Of a DNA stretch of 64,000 nucleotides, positions 35,802 to 47,461 are shown piece by piece. The notes under the pieces were generated by a model. The model did no database searches. It was not told where the DNA came from and was given only the letters and a program-made list of their open reading frames with translations. The position numbers were made by a program, and so were the translations under genes. The stretch lies in contig NC_060021.1 in NCBI RefSeq assembly GCF_021134715.1, positions 8,092,501 to 8,156,500 on the forward strand, read 5' to 3'. Origin of the DNA: Daphnia pulex. Its lineage: Eukaryota; Arthropoda; Branchiopoda; Diplostraca; Daphniidae. Within the stretch, counting starts at the first letter, position 1. Each line of letters begins with the position of its first letter.

Positions 35802-38800
35802 ATGAGAGTGCAACTCATTTGCGACGTTGTTTCGTTCCTATTTTTAATTGCAACGGCGACGGCGAATTTATCTTCCGGACAGAGGAGAGGAGCAACTTGC
35901 ATCCGACAACCGGAAGGCGTCGATTCCAGCAAGACACCCGGTGATAATGGATATCGACTTAAAATCAGCGGCAATCCCGACAAATACTTCCCAGGGGAAG
36001 TTTACACAGGTACCGAAAAAATAAAAACACCCCGCGTTAATTCACTTGATTTCTTCTTTTCAATGGATCCTTAATGAACCGCAGTCGAGCGTTCATAAGG
36101 ATGGATTGTCCTGGATGAATCCATCGGTCGAACTCCTCGCACTTGATAACACTGCTGTAGCAGAATCTCGTAGCCATCAATAAGAGAAATCAAAGGTTTG
36201 GTTCGATCATATTGATCATTTCGGCCCGGCACGAGGAACGCTAATTGGGTGGGGAGAGAATTAGCTCAAAGCCCGTACAGTCTTTTCTGCTTTCTCACTT
36301 CGTCGAGTAAACAGCAGTGGACATTTGGAATCCGATCTCAACAACGGAGAGTTGCGCAGTCGATCGGGTTTCTCTCATGTGTCACGGGCAAAGATCCACA
36401 GCTAGGTAGTAAGTAAGTAGTAATACTGGTGGCGGCGATCGACCGGAATCGAGAAAAAGAGAAACCCCATCGGTGCACACCGTGGATCATTCTCTTAACT
36501 TTATTTGGGTTGTTGCGTCACCATCAAATTATTCCATTCCAGTCTTTTGATCAAATTCTTCAAAATTTAAATCAAATAAGTTCATTTGGTATTTCTTGAG
36601 AAATTGCTCGGACCCGTTGCAATTATATCCGCAGCAAAAAAAAGAAAAAAAAAGAATTGAGGTTCAGTACTGCTTATTATATGCTGATAGGAGAGAACTT
36701 GTCGAGTTTCGTAAAACACTGAAGCTTCGGAGAACTTCGCTCAGAGCCGAAAGTGGAGAGGGGGTCGAGGAGCCGAAGATATGGCTGGCGCCGTGTGACG
36801 CAAGAATCGATGGCAAATTTTTCTTTTTTTTTTTTTTTCTTCTTTTTAAAGCTGATGGGTTTTTAATTCCAGCTGACTGTGGTTATGATGAACTTTACGT
36901 GATTCCAGCAACTGCGAACGTCTTAGCTCTAATCTGGTGGGCGTTTACTGTGAAACCTGTGTGACGTTCTTCATTTTCTTTTTCGTTCCAGTAACTTTGC
37001 AAGGTTGGCGATCGCAAAATGTTCTGCAGAAATTTATCGGCTTCCTTTTAACGGCCACCCCGTCCAATCCTGCCATTCCGACGTCGCCTGACACAGCTGG
37101 AAGCTTCCGGCTATTTAGCGACTCACTCAGCCGATTTAGTGACGTCTGTTCAAATGGAATTACGCAAACATCGTCGGTACCTAAAACTGAGATCCAGGTC
37201 CTTTGGACCGCCCCTGGGCCCGGCACTGGTTGCATCAAATTCAGGTAAAACGTTTAGCAGTTATTAACTCATTTGTGAAATTGAATCACGCGTGCTCATG
37301 TTTATAAAGAACATGTGAAAAGGCAAATTTCGGCTGGTCATAAAACGAAGTCCCAAAAAGTTGCGATCAGACCAGTGACGAAGAAAATTGCGTTATATCG
37401 TTAAATTGATTGAGCAATTTGAAAGCAACAAATTTGATTTGCAAACACCTTCCGACAAAATAGAAGGAGGACAATTTTCAGGGCAAAAAAAAATTCTTGG
37501 CTTCTATTTAAAAAGAAATGAACCTTTTCAGGCTTCTTTCATTTTTAAATAAACAGAAGCGAGAAGCCGAGGGTTTTACATCAATAATGTAAAATATTCG
37601 AGAATGTACAGTATACTGTAAACTTTCAACTCTTCACTTCAGAGTTAAATGAATGCTGTCTGTTGTGCATTATTCGGGAAAGGGGTGGAGTCTGGGTTCC
37701 AATTACCATCGCAGATGTTTAGATTTTCTTTTAAACCCAAACAAGAAAAGTAGCGGCGAAGAGTGCCTCTTTTTTTTCCCTATTTGGCTTTAGTAGTCGA
37801 AAAGGTTTGGACGACTAGGATGTCGACGTCAACCGTTCAGTTTCAGTGGGCTATTCTGACAGGTTTGCTGAGTTTATTGGCAGTAACGGGACAGATTCCA
37901 TTCAATTGCTCGCACCCAGAGTAAGAGCCTCTAACACAAGTGAATCGAGAGGATTAGGCTGAACGTCAACGATTTTTCCCTTCTATTTTATTTTTCTTTC
38001 CGCAGCGCCGTGGTATTGGAGAATCGAGAGCTGTGGTTCGCCGATGACAACGGCCTGACCAAAGAATTGTGTGCCGATCCACAAGAGAACGAGGACGAGC
38101 AGCCCGAGATCAACGAGCCCTGCTGCGCTTGCGATGAGGCCAAATACGAGGTACTTCCCAATAATAGAAATCCCATATCCCATATAGTTTCCCTCCCTTC
38201 TTCTTCTTCTTCTTTCCGCCCCCACATGAATGCAATACTATCGACTAGTGATTTACTGTTATGGCGGCCTGGCACTTGGTTGGTTCGTGACAGGTCATGT
38301 TCGAAGGGTTTTGGTCCCGTCAGACGCACCCGCGCGATTTCCCAGCTAACGAGTGGCTGACACACTTTAGCGACATTATCGGAGCCTCGCACAGCGCCGA
38401 CTACCGCGTCTGGGAGTATGGCGGCATCGCCTCCGACGGACTCCGGCAAGTGGCCGAATGGGGATCGACCCAAGCCCTGGAATCTGAATTGAAATCCGAA
38501 GTAATTTATTTGATTCGATATTGTTTGTCACAAGTAATGTACGGTTGACATTTCTCATGGAATATTTATAGAGCGATCACATTCGAACGATCATCAAATC
38601 CCGCGGGCTTTGGTATCCCAACGTCAACGGAAAAACCTATGCGGTCTTCCGGGTCGATCGAAAGCACCATCTCATGTCACTCGTTTCCATGCTGGGTCCG
38701 TCGCCGGATTGGATTGTGGGTGTTTCAGCTTTGGAATTATGTTCACGCAATTGCACTTGGGTAGAGAACAAGACGCTGAACCTTTATCCGTGGGACGCCG

Positions 38801-41487
38801 GGACCGACAGTGGCATCACATACACCGTAAGGATCGATAACGCAATTGCATTCCAAAAAAAAAAGTGATGACAGATAGTTCGATACGTTTACGCTTTTTT
38901 TTGTTTCGCACAGTCTACCAACTCGATGACTAATCCGCGTGAGAAGATCACACGGATCACATCTTCCTACCCAGCGGATCCACGTTCTCCGTTCTACGAC
39001 CCGGCAGGATCTGATATGAAACCGTTGGCTCGAGTAGTCATTACCCGTCAGCGAGTCTACGAGAAAGCCTGTACTGACACTTCTACGATTACTGAAGATG
39101 CCGTTAGTCATCCGGACAACTCTGGCGACGCCCTCAGACGTGAGTAGAGTACAATCAAGCTAACTGAAACTATTTGACTTTGCGATGCTAAAAGAATAAA
39201 AATGGGTTCGTAGCCGAGTGTGCCGTGACTGAATGGGGCCAATTCAGTCCCTGCTCCGTCACATGCGGTAAGGGCCTTCGCATGCGCCAGCGCTTCTACA
39301 TCAATCAAATGAAAGCCGAAATGACCAGGTGTGACCGTCAACTCGAAGAGAAAGAAATGTGCGCCAGCGCCGTAGAACTTTGTGGGTAAATACTCGGAAC
39401 GGAAGACTACAGACTGGAATGAAACGAAGCAAATAAATTTGACTTACTTCTTAATCAATAGGGATGGATCCATGGTCAAAGACGACATTTGCGCCGTGTC
39501 GGAATGGTCCCAATGGTCCTCTTGCTCCGTAACTTGCGGAAAAGGCTTCCGCACTAGGACAAGGAGATACTACGACCGTATGGGACGTAAGAAGTGTCAC
39601 TTGGAAACCTCAGAACAGGAGATGTGTATGGGCATGAAGTTCGAGTGCGAAGACTCCGGTTTTGACGAATCGGACGATCCCGATTGTCTTGTCAGTCCCT
39701 GGAGTGACTGGTCACCTTGCAGCGCTACCTGTGGAAAAGGTATGCAAGTGAGAAGCAGGATTCCGCTGGTAATAGGAAACAATGGAGTTGCTGCTACCTC
39801 TTTACCTGCTCACTGCAACATGGATACCATGGAGAAGACTGTCTGCATGGCCGATAAACCCGACTGCTCTTTCAGCATGGCAGATGCCAAAGGTTTGATT
39901 CGATGAATTAAATTCAAATACCTAATGAAAAAACAAACGAGATTGTTAATAAAATTTGTCTATAACAGCTATCTGCATGGAAGAAGTGGACGTTGGGCCG
40001 TGCCGTAGTTCCAGCTTTCCTCGTTGGTATTTCGATGCTCACAAGGGAATGTGCATTTCTTTTAACTACGGCGGCTGCCGCGGGAACCGGAACAACTTTG
40101 AAAAGCGCGAGGACTGTGTCAATACGTGCGAAATATTAGGACGCGGTAAGTTGACTCGATCGGGCGAAATAATAATGCAATTAGAATCGAAATACTTCAG
40201 CTCACACATCAAAAGAACTCTGTAAGCATGTGCTCAATGATATGCCATGCAGAAATACGTGCATCATATTCCCGCCTCTCTTGGATCCGTCCAGTTATAT
40301 CTGCCGTATTGCGCTACACACTGCCACAGACTCTCTCCGATCGTTGTCTCAACGATCTCAACTGTAGGCTAAAATTCATCCATTCTTTCCCGTCAAATGG
40401 CACGCTCATATTCGTTACGGTAGACTTTGAGGAGCACGGAATTAACGTTTCGTAATATACACGACTTGCTGCACAGCCCAGCAAGACACGAATGTTGACA
40501 AGTAGTGTGTTTTATTCGTCGTATTTACGTATGCTGGCACGACTTGTTTGCTCTAGCTCACAATTAACTTAAAAATTCTTGCATAGAATTGTTATTTAAT
40601 GTTGTTTTAGAGAGCATCCTACTGTACGGGTAGAACAATAGTAGAAACGAAAACAAAATGTGTTTCCATTTTACGACTGGATGTAGTTAGAGCCTCTGTG
40701 TTTGCAACCACGTGAAATTAAATTACCAAATGTTTTTATGTTTCTTAGCTGGTGCAGAGGATCCCCTGGCAGACCAATTTGATGATGATTACAGTAGTTT
40801 TAATGGAATGGACAAAACAAATACCGGCATCAACCATCATCAAAATCATCCACAGGCTTCTCCCATTGATTGCATGATCACAGAGTGGACACCATGGTCA
40901 TCATGCAGTACCACCTGCGGAAAAGGATGGAAGGAAAGGCAAAGGATGATTAAGGTAACAAAAAAATGTTTAGATAATAAAGTATAGAGACTGGGACTCT
41001 GGGAGGTATGGGAGACTACAGCATTCAAGCAGTTAATGAGAGAAGTCATGCTGACGACAATTCAATTTCAATATGAAACAGCAGTTTCAAAAGATGACAA
41101 ATAGCTTAAATTAAATAGATAAGGGTTAATTCTTACTTGAAAAAGCTTGAAATTATGTTGAACTTTAAACAAATGAAGAAGAAATTGACTAATTATCAGC
41201 CTTTCAAGTTTCCGTTTTTCGAATTCGTCTGGCTGGCTGTTGTTGCTGAACAACAGCGACATCTATTCGTAATACTTGTTACTATTTTCTTTTCAGCTTC
41301 CGGCCCAAAATGGCGGCAAACCATGCCCGAAAAAGGTAAAAATATAATTGAAATTAATGTCATAGACGATTAAATCCTTCTTTTTTATTACCGAAGAACT
41401 CAGTTAACATGCATTCCATTTCTTTTCTAGACTACGAAAAGACGCCAGTGCTACCGCCGACCCTGCGATAATAAAAGAAACAAGTAA
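35802..41487 (+). CDS. spon1: F-spondin (spondin-1 type) extracellular matrix protein with Kunitz domain, 12 exons, 791 aa
   Basis: Secreted matrix protein of the F-spondin family, which guides axons and cell adhesion. Exons 35802-36009, 36992-37244, 38006-38150, 38294-38500, 38572-38826, 38914-39139, 39214-39385, 39462-39892, 39969-40145, 40749-40954, 41297-41335, 41431-41487 give 792 codons including stop. A signal peptide (residues 1-22) precedes a Reeler domain (exons 1-2, to about 153) and a spondin-N domain (about 180-400, e.g. SRQTHPRDFPANEW, DWIVGVSALELC). Three thrombospondin type-1 repeats follow (WGQFSPCSVTCGKG, WSQWSSCSVTCGKG, WSDWSPCSATCGKG). A Kunitz domain (exon 9) has six Cys and GPCR placing Arg at P1, suggesting inhibition of trypsin-like proteases. 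A fourth repeat ends the protein (WTPWSSCSTTCGKG). Vertebrate spondin-1 has six repeats and no Kunitz domain. The C-terminus is basic. Confidence 0.95.
37820..37920 (+). CDS. Putative alternative first exon of f-spondin lacking the Reeler domain
   Basis: An ATG at 37820 opens a 101-base exon encoding a second signal peptide (STSTVQFQWAILTGLLSLLA) and QIPFNCSHP. It ends at AGA/GTAAGA in phase 2. That is the phase of exon 2 and of the acceptor at 38006, so it joins exon 3 in frame (…HPDAVVLENRELW). Sitting between Reeler exon 2 and spondin-N exon 3, it would produce a secreted isoform without the Reeler domain. Expression is inferred; a cassette-exon role is unlikely because it begins with its own Met and signal peptide. 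Confidence 0.55.
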
Positions 41488-43557
41488 AATCGATGACTAA
41501 AGGAACAAACCCTTCCAGTTAGAAGAAGTCGTGATCGACCGCTATAGGAGCATCGTGAATAATATTTTACAAAATTCGGCTAATTGACAAAAAAAAACTT
41601 TCTTTACTCTGTTCCCTTGCTTTTTATACGTTTAAACTTGGATCCATCTCGTGGTGTAGTGAGAAATAACGAAAGATTTTTGAAACAACCAGGAAAATTA
41701 TAACAATACAGCAGCCAATGTTTATCTCAATACCTATGTAACTAATAAGATTTCATAAAGATTCCATCTTGCTTTATTGTCCGAAATAATATGTGTGCGG
41801 TCTGTGTGGCACTGCACATACATCTAGAATTTTCAAATAGCTTGTATGTTTTAAGACTGCTTATCTAATAATTAACAATGCGTGCTGAATAAGCTATACT
41901 ATTACATAGAAGACGCAAAGAGGACCCTTAATAATATACAATTACATTTATAAGACGTTTTGATGTTTAATCGATCACGCATGTATTTTTTAATCATTTC
42001 TTTCTCTTTCTCCGACGATTTCGTTTGTATACGCGAATCAATTCCTCACCAATAAATCAATATGCGATGAATGAGTGGATGCAAGTTGTTGTTTCCTTCC
42101 ATTCGATTTTTGTTATTCTAAAATTTTACGCCTTGTTTTTTAAGTGGGCGTTGAGCGGCAGACTGAGTGACGAGAAAATGTTTCCGACAGTGTTCCTAGA
42201 ACTGGTGACATCTGTAGTACGACATTTGGCGCAGATCACGCAGTCAGCCGATTATCATCCAAGCGAGTCAGTTTAAATTGCATAGAAACAAATATTTGAT
42301 GAAAGCGGCGGCCACTTTGGCGGCTACAATCTTTGTCGACGATACTGGCTGAATAACGCGCTCGCTCCGCCTTGTCGTCTAAAATTATCGCTGTACCCAG
42401 TTGAAAAAAATAAACGAGCTGCTTCAGTTCACGCGACGTCCCTTGACAAAGACAAAACTGTTTGATGATTTTCAGTTTGCGATTATCCTAGTTGATAAAC
42501 CAATTCCCCCCGGCCCGACTGAGGGTCTAAAAGTGAACATCAGATAAACCGTTTTACCGAGAAGAGACCTCTACTATTGCTGCCGCGCTCGTGTTTGATT
42601 CACCCGGCTTTGATGGCTATCTTCTACCTTGGAGACAGCCAAACTATGCACCGGGGAAAATAAAATAATAATAAAGGCAGAAGGGCACTGGAGATGTCTA
42701 TCACGAGCTGTTTATAGTCGTGGACCACTGCTATATTTTACGCTTTGATGCACATTCTTTTTGTAATACATATACGGTACACTCTGCTTTTTTTTATCTT
42801 TCTGTTTACTATTTTTCTGGTTAGTATTTTATCGGTACTATCTTTATTTAGTCTTGAATTATTAAGTTTTAGCCACACGTGCGGTCTTTTTGTGTCCAAA
42901 CTATTTCGTCCTTTTGAGCAGAGACATGAAAGAGGATTACAATAACCGTAAACAACAAAGCAATTCATTGCGTAATTTCGAATCAATTGATTTTCATTGC
43001 TTGTTGCCGTCAGCCAATAGTAATTCAGTCTATTCCCATCGACATGTGTGTTACAAAAGTTGATTAAAATATTTTATGGATCGAATATACTTGTTTTATT
43101 TGATTTTGCGATATGGGATACAGACGAAGAAACATACCAGTGATACAACAATAATAAATTCAATGTCAATTAGAAGCAGATGAAGAAGAGAAGAGAAGGA
43201 ATAAACTTTGAGCTATAGACTGATAGAGCGATAAGATGTCTGTGTATTTCCACTTCAATTTTAGATGCATATTTCATTATAATAAGATTCACCCGGGTGC
43301 CAAGTAGTAGAAACACAACAAGACTGTGATAGATTAGATTTTGTCATTATAAATTGATTAAACCGCTGGATTTTTTAAGTAAATCGAATATAATGAAAAA
43401 TCCAGGCTATGCATGTTTGAAAAACTCTGTTATACAATTCTTTAAATAAAAATTGCTATTCCAAAAAAATAATTTGAATTTGACAGGATAAACGGTGGGG
43501 GAACTCTCGGAACTGGGGGTTTGAAATTTCGACCGCAAACGCGCCCTGGGGGGGATA
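41488..43557. other. Intergenic between f-spondin and the GPCR (convergent 3' ends)
   Basis: It contains both 3' UTRs. Mostly AT-rich; frames at 42025-42276 and 42738-42986 have no family motif. No gene supported. Confidence 0.5.
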
Positions 43558-46500
43558 TCAGACGGTCCCGACGGATCGCGAAAAATTCTCCGTTTTGGAA
43601 CATCCGAAGGCTTTGACAAAAGCCCGGCGAAAGGACGAACTCATGAAGCAGTAGGTGATGGGATTGCAGCAACAGCTGGCCTGAGCCAGGAGCTGCATGA
43701 GAGAGATGCCGGTGTAGCCGAGTCCCTCGTACAGGGCTCTTGGAGCGAAGAAAGACATGGTGTTGACGACGTAGAGCGGCGTCCAGCAGATGAAGAACTC
43801 GAGGACGACGACGATTAGCATTTTCAGGACGCGCCGCTTGGTTTTCAGGCAGTGCTCCGGGTTGCAGCGACGTAGGCTGGGCGTGGCGGGCAGACCTGCC
43901 GTGCTGCCGGACACTGTGGACCTTTTGTTGCCGCGATAAATGCCGGCGCGTGATGTCGACGCTCCGTTTCCATTAACATTGACCGTCAGGGCGCTGCTCG
44001 TGAGTCTCTCCGTCTGGCCGATTGAATTCCGGTTGGCCGAAGTGTTTCGGGCCGTCACACTCATGGCTGCATCGCTTTCCTCCCCGCCGCCTCCTGCACA
44101 CACCAGATAACCATTACATAGGAGCGAGTCATATTAATACCACCTCGAGCTTGATGGAATCATCAGCAGGAGCATCCGGTCGAACTACGATAGAGGATAG
44201 ACTCTATCTCACAAGCTAGCTCTATGTGTACTAAGGGAGGGCTGTGTACTTGGCTGGAAGGCGTCGATTCTTCTTGCAAGTCAAGTAGGACAGCGGAGAC
44301 AGAGCCCACGGGGCTTTGCCAGCAGAACAAACCAGACACACGAAATGCTGTGTCGTCAAACGAACCAACAGTCGCCCGTTGGAAACGGGACAAAACAAAG
44401 TTCCGAAATGATACACTACGATGACGTAAAACATTAGTTTAGCCCTTTGTGCGGACCGCGGCGGTGAAGTGACTTTTGAAAGTAATTAAGCGCAATTCCC
44501 TACCGACTAGTTGGCGTTGGTGCTGAATCCATAAACATATCTCTCGCCCATCGCTTGCGTTGTAAAGTTATTGACATTAGACGTGCCCCGACTTTCTCCA
44601 GCCCCCACTTGAAACGTAATAAACGACGTATGTTTATTCGATTTGTGTGGCTGCACAGTCGTGGAACGAAGCAAACGTAGCGCAGCAACTACATTTCTAG
44701 AAATTGAGGTCTGTTTGATGTTTCTGGAGCAGATAGTGTACACTCTGCTGGACAACCATAAAGGAGAATAAAAATTTTGTTGTTGAGGGCTGAATCAGTA
44801 GAGTAGTATCGGATATAAGACCACGTTATAACCACTCGCAAACAAAATAACACAAATAATAATAAATGCGGTCGAATCCATGTCAATAGTTTGTTGAGTG
44901 AGCAGAGAGATGAAAGACCGCTTCTGTAATCTATAAAGGAAACCGAAACGAGCAGTATAGGTGGTCTAGGAGAGTTGCTACAGTCGAGATATAAAAGCTG
45001 ATGCGCTGTAATTCATCATCCACGGAAATAAACACTCCCGCAGCAGCAGCAGCACAAGTGGGTAAATATAAAACCGGACAAAGAGATCTGAAATAAGATT
45101 CTTTTGTCGGAATTGGCGTTATGAAAGCTCAAATAATTCCCGGTTCGTTCCGTGCATTACGATTTCTAGACTAGAAAAGAGCTTTACAGCTATAGAGAAA
45201 CGCCCCCGGATTCGCTTGACTTTCTCCGAATGAGATTATTCACGCATAGATATTTGATGCGGACGAAACAAAAGACTCGGGAGTTTATCTATCTCTCTAT
45301 CTGACGGTCGATTTTAATTATTTCTTCTGTTCGCGTATTCTATTACAGCTGTTTCAAATTCCCATTGCATTTGCATCTCGTGAATTGATTTCACGCTCCG
45401 GTGAATGCTTGGAGGTGAATTTGATTAATAAGTTGCATGTTGACTTTGCATTCATTTGAATATTACGTAAAAGTGAGTTGCTTAATCGGTGCCGAAAGAC
45501 TTTTTTTTTTGCGCAAGAGAAATAATTCAAACTATCCATCACGCCTGTGCTGTAAAACAAGAAGACCATTTTCGTTATTTCTTTTGAAATACCATTGTCT
45601 TTCTATAGTCTTTTCTATAGAGCACCGTCGCCGTTTGAATCTTTTTACAATGTACTGCTAGGGGGGAGCGTGACCATAACGTTTTATTTTGAATTCGGTG
45701 CGCATCTGTTATATGTGCCACTTGCGCAATTAAGCGACATCCCCAAAGCTCCAACCTTTTGGCTTTTGCTAATAAAGAAAAAAGAGTTCCGCTTACATTT
45801 CTGGCAGATGCGCTTAAAGAATCGGCGCGCAAGTCGTAACCGGAGTAACAACAAAAGAGACCCGCACCGCAATTGAGACTCGGATATTCCGTCGCCCAGC
45901 TCGACCGACCGGATGAGCTTGATAATGACAGAGACGCTCGTTTTCGGCACATTTTATGCTCGGCTTTGCCCGAGTCATTGAGCTTCGCCTTTTTTGTTTC
46001 GTAGCCGTGTTAAATGCAGTTTTCGCAGAGCCCACCCAAACGAAACATTCCAGCGCCAAGTTGCCAACAATAAAACGAGACTAACCAACCGCGGCCGGGA
46101 AATTGGCGCTTTCCGCGAAATTGCCTATCGCCAAATAGTCTTGGCAGTTGGGTCGGCGGACACATAAAAAAAATCTAGATGTGCACAGCGCACACATCAT
46201 TTACCTTGATCCACTTTCCACAAGTGATTGACAATCATTCCGTACATGGCGACCATGAGAAAGAGCGGGATGATGAGCAGGATGACGTCAAGAAAGACGG
46301 TGAAGCTTTTCTCCAAGGTATCATCAGGCCAGACTTCGCGACATTTCCGGCGTCCTATAGATTGAATCACACACAAAGAAGAACGATATAGATTATTCAT
46401 TTATTGGAATTTTACAGTGTTTTTAATTTTGACTGCTCATATATTGCAGTTATTCTCCCATTCAAATTCCAAATCTATCCGCCAACTCCGTGGGTAAAAT

Positions 46501-47461
46501 ACAAGAGGATGACGCGTGGGAGCGATGATTTTCCTAAGCCTTTATATAGGAGAAACGTTCTATGGGAAAGTTGAGCAATGTTCTTAATATGTTTAAAAAG
46601 GAGCTTTTAAAATCCTTTTTGTAGGGAAAAAGGCAGACGAAAATGAGATGCATCAATAGAAGCAAGTGCCGTGCATCTCACCACTTAACTTTCAAATGTA
46701 TATTTCCGTCTCTCGACGTGCAATTGTTAAAAAGTGCTAGAAATAGAAAGATGATTGGTCGCCGACTTCTTGGAAATGCCAAGGTAACGTATAGACACCA
46801 CTGCAAGAGAATGCCTAAAGCTATTTTTCATCAATCATCAGCTGACTGATTCAATAGGTTGGCGTCCCTGTCAATTTCCCAATCTTTAATACCCGCATAC
46901 TTTACTTTTTTTTGGTGGCGGGTAAGATTTGACAAGTTTTGAATGGAACGGGGCAGAGTATAAAAGGAAAGGCGGGAGCGTGCCGTGTCACTCAGTACGT
47001 GCTGTGTGTAAATATAGCATGAAGTAAAAAAGAAAAAACCTACCATCGTTACCGACGGGCTTCAACTGCGACAGAACTGCTACGGGCGACATAATGGCCA
47101 GCGAACCAAGCCAGACGGCTAGGATGATGTATCTGGCGTGACTTCTTGTTTGCCATTTCCTAGACGTCTGTTTTATTTTTTTCAAAGAAGAAAGAAAGAA
47201 AAAAAAAAGACTTAATTGTATTATGTTTCGTTAGAGGACATTGGAAAACAACGGAGAAAGGCAAGTGCACGTAGTCAGCGGTGCTTTTCTCCGTAAAAGC
47301 ATTTTCGCTGGCACTTCTTTCAAAAGATCGGGCATTGTAGTGTATACGTGGGCCGGCACAATATCTCTCAAAGGCTTTACTTACCAGCGGATGACAAATG
47401 GCGTAGAAGCGCTCCACGGAGATGGCCACCAACGTCCATCCGGACACGCTGACGGAAACAG
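43558..47461 (-). CDS. CCK/sulfakinin-type neuropeptide GPCR, C-terminal four exons (5' incomplete)
   Basis: Class A receptor of the cholecystokinin/gastrin/sulfakinin group at the plasma membrane. Exons 47385-47461 (TM3 end: SVSVSGWTLVAISVERFYAI, ERF in place of DRY), 47044-47167 (TM4: WQTRSHARYIILAVWLG, MSPVAVLSQL), 46205-46354 (ECL2/TM5: CREVWPDDTLEKSFTVFLD) and 43558-44093. The last carries a Ser/Asn-rich third intracellular loop, TM6 (KMLIVVVLEFFICWTPLYVV), TM7 (SCCCNPITYCF, the NPxxY motif) and a short tail ending SVGTV. Phases agree throughout (1,0,1,1). The first exon needs a phase-1 donor upstream encoding the N-terminus, TM1, TM2 and early TM3. I could not find it in the window, so it probably lies beyond 64 kb or in a frame I missed. 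Sulfakinin receptor is the most likely identity. Confidence 0.88.
44094..46204. other. GPCR intron between TM5 and the ICL3/TM6 exon
   Basis: A 2.1 kb intron (phase 1), large for this locus. No nested gene supported; several overlapping short frames occur on both strands without motifs. Confidence 0.6.

Noticed and set aside
40228-40455. Open frame in the 600 bp f-spondin intron 9
   Set aside because: Exons 9 and 10 join in phase without it, and it has no cysteine pattern of an extra domain.
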